Source of the DNA: Deinococcus frigens DSM 12807
Lineage (GTDB): Bacteria; Deinococcota; Deinococci; Deinococcales; Deinococcaceae
DNA length: 9,693 bases
NCBI RefSeq assembly: GCF_000701425.1
Contig: NZ_JNIW01000088.1
Span: 1 to 9,693 of the forward strand
Reading direction: 5' to 3'
Made by a program: the position numbers and the translations under genes. Below are positions 6,255 to 9,693 of this stretch, one piece after another (within the stretch, counting starts at the first letter, position 1; each line of letters opens with the position of its first letter). The notes under the pieces were generated by a model. It was not told the DNA's origin, did no database searches, and saw nothing but the letters and a program-made list of their open reading frames with translations.

Positions 6255-7745
6255 TTACCCGCGCCCAGCCACACGGCGCAGGCGACTGGTCACCGCAGGT
6301 ACGGCACGCTGGGCCAGGGTCTTGAGTTCGTTGGGCGGCCCCAGGAAAATGGCGGCTGACAGCGCAATTGCGCCCACCACCAGTTCGGCCAGGAACAGCA
6401 GCGGCAGGGGCGTTCCCAGGCTGCGCAGCGGGATGACCACAATGTAAAATGCAACGGCGGTCCCCAGGCCACACAGCAGGCCCACCCCGTAGGACTGGAG
6501 AATTTCGCGCCCACTGCCCACGATGGAGCGGGCCAGCAGTTCGAGGGCGAAATTTCGCAGCACCGTGCCGCCGAGCAAAACGGTTGCGATGGCCGTGATG
6601 CTGCCGCCCAGGCTGTACGCCGTCCAGAAGGCCAGCGCCAGGCCCACGGTGTACACGGCCTGAATCCTCAGCTTGACACTGAGGTTGGCGGTGGCCTCGG
6701 CCAGCACCCCTGCCAGGTTGCTGGAGGCCATGAACGGCACGGCCAGGGCGAAGATCTTGACCAGGATCACGGCCCCCACGAACTGTGAACCCAGCAGCAC
6801 GCCCACCACTTCAGGGGCCGCCACGAAGATGCCGCCCGCGACACAGGAAATGACGATCAGCAGGGCCAGCAGGGCCGAATGGTGCGCCCGGCGCAGCCGC
6901 TCCGGTTCGCTCTGGACCGCACTGAACGAGGGAGCCAGCACCCGCGTCAGGCTGGTCGCGAAACTCATGGCCGGGGTGCCGATGGCTTTGTATCCCCGGC
7001 TGTACAGGCCCAGTTGTGCGGTGGGATACAGCCGGGCCAGCATGATGCTGTCCAGGTTAGTGCTGACGAACTCCAGAAAGTTAATGACGGTGACGCGGGT
7101 GGCGAAGGCATACAGGTGCCGGTAGGAGTCGGGGCGGAAGGTCAGACGCAGGCTGTGGCGGGTGTAGGCGTACAGGATGACCATCTGGATCAGGGCCTGG
7201 GCAATCTGGCTGATCGCCAGGCTGAACGCCCCGAAGCCCAGGGCTGCGGCCCCCAGCCCGAACAGACCGTGACCGATGACCAGGGACACCAGTTCGCCGA
7301 TCATCAGGGGGCGGAACTTCAACTGGCGGCGCAGCAGGCTCTGCGAGATAATGATCATGGCGTTGAGCAGATAGGCGACGGCGTAGCCCCGGAAGACCAT
7401 CACCAGATCGGGCATGTTGAAGTACTGTCCGGCCAGCGGGGCCAGCAGCCACGCCGCCACCGTCGCCAGCAGTCCCAGCCCAATCGAGGATGTGAACCCC
7501 GCCTGCACGTCCTCACCGCTCAGTTCCGGCTTCTGGACCAGGGCCTGGCCCACCCCCAGATCGGCGATGAACTGGCCGAAGCGTTGCAGCACAAAGGCAA
7601 TCGCCACCACGCCGAACTCGGCAGGCGTCAGCAGGCGTGACAGGATGGCCGTGAAGACCAGACCCAGGACCGTGGCAATGCCCATCGTCAGGTAGCTCCA
7701 CTTCACGGCATTGACGGTCCGGCTCTTGAGATCGCTACTGGTCAC
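6255..7745 (-). CDS. Wzx-type polysaccharide/oligosaccharide flippase (MOP superfamily)
   Basis: A 496-residue integral membrane protein with about a dozen hydrophobic segments, the size and layout of the polysaccharide transport family (Wzx, WzxC, TuaB, AmsL). Such proteins flip lipid-linked glycan units from the inner to the outer leaflet of the cytoplasmic membrane. Recognisable parts are the amphipathic N-terminus ending in WSYLTMGIATVLGLVFTAI, the LSRLLTPAEFGVVAIAFV stretch (about 35-52), the FADLGVGQALVQ-like IADLGVGQALVQ (60-71), LLRRQLKFRPLMIGELVS in the middle and NLDSIMLARLYPTAQLGLYSRGYK, all typical of the WzxC-like branch. The GTG start has a GGAG Shine-Dalgarno (7755-7752 on this strand) 6 nt ahead, unlike the leaderless-looking + genes. 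That fits an internal operon gene read from the glycosyltransferase transcript 82 nt upstream. The transported glycan is unknown. Confidence 0.9.
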   Translation of the reverse strand: MTSSDLKSRTVNAVKWSYLTMGIATVLGLVFTAILSRLLTPAEFGVVAIAFVLQRFGQFIADLGVGQALVQKPELSGEDVQAGFTSSIGLGLLATVAAWLLAPLAGQYFNMPDLVMVFRGYAVAYLLNAMIIISQSLLRRQLKFRPLMIGELVSLVIGHGLFGLGAAALGFGAFSLAISQIAQALIQMVILYAYTRHSLRLTFRPDSYRHLYAFATRVTVINFLEFVSTNLDSIMLARLYPTAQLGLYSRGYKAIGTPAMSFATSLTRVLAPSFSAVQSEPERLRRAHHSALLALLIVISCVAGGIFVAAPEVVGVLLGSQFVGAVILVKIFALAVPFMASSNLAGVLAEATANLSVKLRIQAVYTVGLALAFWTAYSLGGSITAIATVLLGGTVLRNFALELLARSIVGSGREILQSYGVGLLCGLGTAVAFYIVVIPLRSLGTPLPLLFLAELVVGAIALSAAIFLGPPNELKTLAQRAVPAVTSRLRRVAGRG

Positions 7746-7786
7746 AGGGGAACTCCGGGTCTGCCGCGTTGCTGGGCGGTCCAGGT

Positions 7787-7801
7787 CTGATGGTTCATCA
7801 G
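7787..7801. repeat. Short perfect dyad between glycosyltransferase and flippase genes
   Basis: CTGATG and CATCAG flank a GTT loop in the 82-nt gap between the two minus-strand genes. No T run follows on either strand, so it is not a standard terminator. It might be a small mRNA hairpin between cistrons or chance. Confidence 0.3.
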
Positions 7802-7827
7802 GAGGCGTGGGCTACGGGAGGAACAGC

Positions 7828-9141
7828 TCACGGGGTTTTCTCTGGGCCAGAGACGGGAGGACCAGAAACGGGCCAGGACGGCTGACCCGCCCAGCGGGCC
7901 TCTTCGAGCACCTGAGCATACAGGTCCGAATACATCTGGGCCTGCCGATTGAAGGTGTACTGGGCCGTCACCTTGGCAAGCGCGGCCCCGGCCAGCGCAC
8001 GGGGCTGGGGATGATCCAGCAGAAAGGCGATGCCGGCGGCCAGATCGGCCACGTCGCCGTGCCGGGCCAGGTAGCCGTTGACGCGGTGGTCCACGATGTC
8101 GGCTGGACCGCTGCTGTCAAAGCAGACCACCGGGGTGCCGCAGGCCAGTGATTCCATGGCCACCTTGCCAAACGCCTCTTCCAGCGAGGGCATCACCGTC
8201 AGGTCCGCACCCGCATACAGGGTGGCCAGGGCGTGGTCATCGTCCACCGAACCCAGAAAGTGGGTCTTCAGGGCCATCGGCGGCGGGGTCTGGCCGTGCA
8301 GCGGCCCGAAGACCACCAGTTCCAGCCCGTGGGCGTCGGGTCGCCGGGCCAGCACCTCGGCGGCGCGGCGCAGTTCTGTGAAGCCCTTTCGGGTGTCGCT
8401 CAGCGGACTCATGGCCCCGAACAGGATCAGCCGCTGGCCCGCCGCCAGGCCCAGGTCGGCCAGCGGGCCGGGGGCCGCGCGGGCCGCTTCCCGCCCCAGG
8501 GGCCTGAACACCGCTGTATCCAGGGCGTTGGGAATCACTACCGTGCGGCGTCCGGCGAACAGCGAGCTGCGCCGCGCCTCGTCGGCCAGCCAGTGGCTCA
8601 GGGCCACCAGCGTCAGGGGACGGCGGTTCCAGGCCCGTGACTTGCGGCGGTGCAACCTGCGCGAATAGTCGCCGGGCCGGGTGGACCCCAGCGCCGGGCA
8701 GTGGCCGCACTCGCCCTCAAAGCGAGTGCAGTCCTGGGCGTAATGGCAGCCGCCGGTCATGGGCCACTGGTCCCGCAGGGTCCACACCAGCGGCGCGCGG
8801 ATGCCCGCCAGGCTCTCGGGACTCAGGAAGCCGTCGTTGACCCAGTGCAGGTTGACCACGTCGGGCCGCAGGGCATTAACCTGACGCTGAACCGGCAGAT
8901 TCAGGGCGGCGGGCGAGAAGTACTGCGCCGGGTGCAGTCGCCCGCGCACCACGCGCTCGGCGCGCCGCGCCAGCGCCGAGGCCAGCGCCGGGTGGTACTG
9001 CGTTACCTTTGGGTCGTCGCTGACCTTGCGCTGCACCAGCATGCCCGAATCCAGGTGCGCGTCCAGCGCGCGGTGCAACCAGAACGCGCCTCTGGCCGCG
9101 CCGCCGCCGCCGTCACTGGTACTCAGGTGCAGGACCTTCAT
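7828..9141 (-). CDS. Glycosyltransferase, family 4 (GT-B fold, WcaC-like)
   Basis: A 437-residue retaining glycosyltransferase of the GT4 type, cytoplasmic, transferring sugar from a nucleotide-sugar donor to a growing glycan. The N-terminal domain opens with VLHLSTSDGGGGAARGAF (3-20), the acceptor-side signature of WcaC-like enzymes. A four-cysteine segment (Cys132, Cys138, Cys145, Cys148; GGCHYAQDC and CGHCPALGS) is also typical of that group. The donor-side EX7E motif is Glu322 and Glu330 in EEAFGKVAMESLACGTPVV, followed by SSGPADIV. The frame is open for another 43 codons upstream to 9270, but that stretch is Cys/Pro/Arg-rich and not protein-like, so I start at ATG 9141. The last 17 residues contain PVSGP twice. 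Its ATG overlaps the stop of a 21-codon ORF. It is the first gene of a pair with the downstream flippase. Confidence 0.92.
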   Translation of the reverse strand: MKVLHLSTSDGGGGAARGAFWLHRALDAHLDSGMLVQRKVSDDPKVTQYHPALASALARRAERVVRGRLHPAQYFSPAALNLPVQRQVNALRPDVVNLHWVNDGFLSPESLAGIRAPLVWTLRDQWPMTGGCHYAQDCTRFEGECGHCPALGSTRPGDYSRRLHRRKSRAWNRRPLTLVALSHWLADEARRSSLFAGRRTVVIPNALDTAVFRPLGREAARAAPGPLADLGLAAGQRLILFGAMSPLSDTRKGFTELRRAAEVLARRPDAHGLELVVFGPLHGQTPPPMALKTHFLGSVDDDHALATLYAGADLTVMPSLEEAFGKVAMESLACGTPVVCFDSSGPADIVDHRVNGYLARHGDVADLAAGIAFLLDHPQPRALAGAALAKVTAQYTFNRQAQMYSDLYAQVLEEARWAGQPSWPVSGPPVSGPEKTP

Positions 9142-9203
9142 CGGGCGGAGGGCGCAGCGAGGCGGGCAGGCTGGGCGGGGCAGCAGGGGGGGAGGGCCGT
9201 CAT
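9138..9203 (-). CDS. Possible 21-codon leader ORF of the glycosyltransferase gene
   Basis: An ATG at 9203 opens 21 codons, rich in Pro, Ala and Cys, ending in a TGA that overlaps the glycosyltransferase ATG (ATGA at 9141-9138). A TATGCT hexamer lies 9 nt ahead of its start. The glycosyltransferase start has no Shine-Dalgarno, so coupling to this ORF would explain its translation. The ORF contains a run of seven C (9192-9186). It is short, without homology, and could be chance in GC-rich DNA. Confidence 0.3.
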   Translation of the reverse strand: MTALPPCCPAQPARLAAPSAR

Positions 9204-9218
9204 CTGCGGGGCAGCATA
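9204..9218 (-). promoter_or_regulatory. Possible -10 element for the glycosyltransferase-flippase unit
   Basis: On the minus strand TATGCT (9218-9213) fits TANNNT and lies 9 nt before the ATG of the 21-codon ORF and 71 nt before the glycosyltransferase ATG. A second candidate, TATGAT (9271-9266), lies further upstream. No clear -35 box accompanies either at normal spacing. Confidence 0.4.
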
Positions 9219-9297
9219 GGCGCGCGCGCGTTACCCGAAAGTAAACTCCGGGGACACAGCCCCCAATCATACTGATTGCAGTCAGGCGGCCATGTCA

Positions 9298-9693
9298 GAG
9301 GCTGTTTGAAGCCTAATTCTTGGGGCATGCCGTGTGCATCGCCCGGCGTCAAGCGCACAACCTATTCAGCAAAATACAGCTCCCAGCCGCATCAATAAAG
9401 CCCTCGGAGATCGGCATACACTCCTCGTAGTCCACCTTCAGCCGTCTGAAGTTCAAGAGCCAGGCAAAGGTCCGTTCCACCACCCAGCGTTTGTGCACCA
9501 CCTTGAACCCCTTCCCACCTCGCCGTGCCATCTCCACGGCCAATCGGAACTGCTCTTCGGTCGGTGTGTTGGTGGGCAACTGTGCGATGCCACCGACGAG
9601 CTTGATGCCTTCATCGGGGCGACGAACCACTTCAACCTCAATCCCAGTGGTGGTTTTTGCCCAGGCTTCAAAAGGTCCACCCCCGTATCCCCC
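9298..9693. mobile_element. One end of an IS5-family insertion sequence (continues past the window)
   Basis: From about 9298 to the right edge the DNA differs from its surroundings: it is less GC-rich and encodes a transposase C-terminus on the minus strand. GAGGCTGTTTGAA (9298-9310) looks like a terminal inverted repeat, about 40 nt beyond the transposase stop as is usual for IS5-family elements. The partner repeat and any target-site duplication lie outside the window, so the exact edge is uncertain by several bases. Confidence 0.75.
9349..9693 (-). CDS. IS5-family transposase, C-terminal part (5' end outside window)
   Basis: The last 114 codons of a DDE transposase are visible; the frame is open through the right edge. 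From the edge it reads GYGGGPFEAWAKTTTGIEVE, then a hydrophilic stretch, then KRWVVERTFAWLLNFRRLKV followed by DYEE. The RWVVERTFAW block with its Glu is the third acidic residue of the catalytic DDE triad in IS5-type transposases, and the FRRL-DYE sequence is the usual continuation. The two Asp residues and the N-terminal DNA-binding part lie outside. The visible part has no frameshift or internal stop, so the element may be intact. It points toward the glycosyltransferase gene, whose start is about 200 nt further on. Confidence 0.9.
   Translation of the reverse strand, partial: GGYGGGPFEAWAKTTTGIEVEVVRRPDEGIKLVGGIAQLPTNTPTEEQFRLAVEMARRGGKGFKVVHKRWVVERTFAWLLNFRRLKVDYEECMPISEGFIDAAGSCILLNRLCA

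Noticed and set aside
6673..8668. + strand frames opposite the flippase and glycosyltransferase genes
   Set aside because: The minus-strand products have unmistakable family motifs; the + frames do not.
9142..9270. 43-codon N-terminal extension of the glycosyltransferase from ATG 9270
   Set aside because: The extension is Cys/Pro/Arg-rich and the GT4 fold clearly starts at MKVLHLSTSD; the ATG at 9270 lies inside a TATGAT promoter-like hexamer.
9272..9298. Hybrid promoter CTGACA/TATGAT across the IS junction
   Set aside because: The 21-nt spacing is too long for an ordinary -35/-10 pair, so I do not list it as a feature, only mention it as a possibility.

Overview
The window looks like chromosomal DNA from a Deinococcus species. 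The 3' end of the 16S rRNA has the Deinococcus-Thermus form of the last helices. A full IrrE/PprI metalloprotease gene, the hallmark radiation-response regulator of Deinococcus, sits directly upstream of folate genes, as I recall for D. radiodurans. Coding DNA is GC-rich. Many start codons lie 6-7 nt behind a TANNNT hexamer, the leaderless-promoter layout known from Deinococcus.

Layout, left to right. (1) 1-321: 3' part of a 16S rRNA gene, ended by a strong hairpin terminator at 379-413, so no 23S follows and the 16S gene appears unlinked. (2) 452-3369: an acyl-CoA-binding protein, then irrE/pprI, folP, folB and folK, all on +. IrrE is the damage-activated protease that cleaves the repressor DdrO in this genus; folP, folB and folK supply three steps of dihydropteroate synthesis. 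(3) 3425-3916: a single-pass membrane protein of unknown function, closed by a terminator. (4) 4010-4324 (-): a small TPR-like protein. (5) 4396-6246 (+): a DUF4403-like protein, a Nudix hydrolase of the ADP-ribose pyrophosphatase type, and a YigZ/IMPACT protein. (6) 9141-6255 (-): a GT4 glycosyltransferase followed by a Wzx-type polysaccharide flippase, a small surface-glycan unit. (7) About 9298 to the end: one end of an IS5-family insertion sequence, with the C-terminal part of its transposase running off the window.

The most striking non-gene signal is in the starts. Six starts have TANNNT followed by 6 or 7 nt and then ATG/GTG (positions 452, 734, 2472, 4324 on the minus strand, 5011, 5623). 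In three of them (734, 5011, 5623) the hexamer begins with the stop codon of the preceding gene, and all three intergenic gaps are exactly 9 nt. Genes that look like tight operons may therefore each have their own leaderless promoter. Two very short ORFs (2472-2501 and 9203-9138) end in ATGA overlaps with the start codons of folB and the glycosyltransferase and may be translational-coupling leaders.

I see no CRISPR array, tRNA, prophage or recognisable new defence system.
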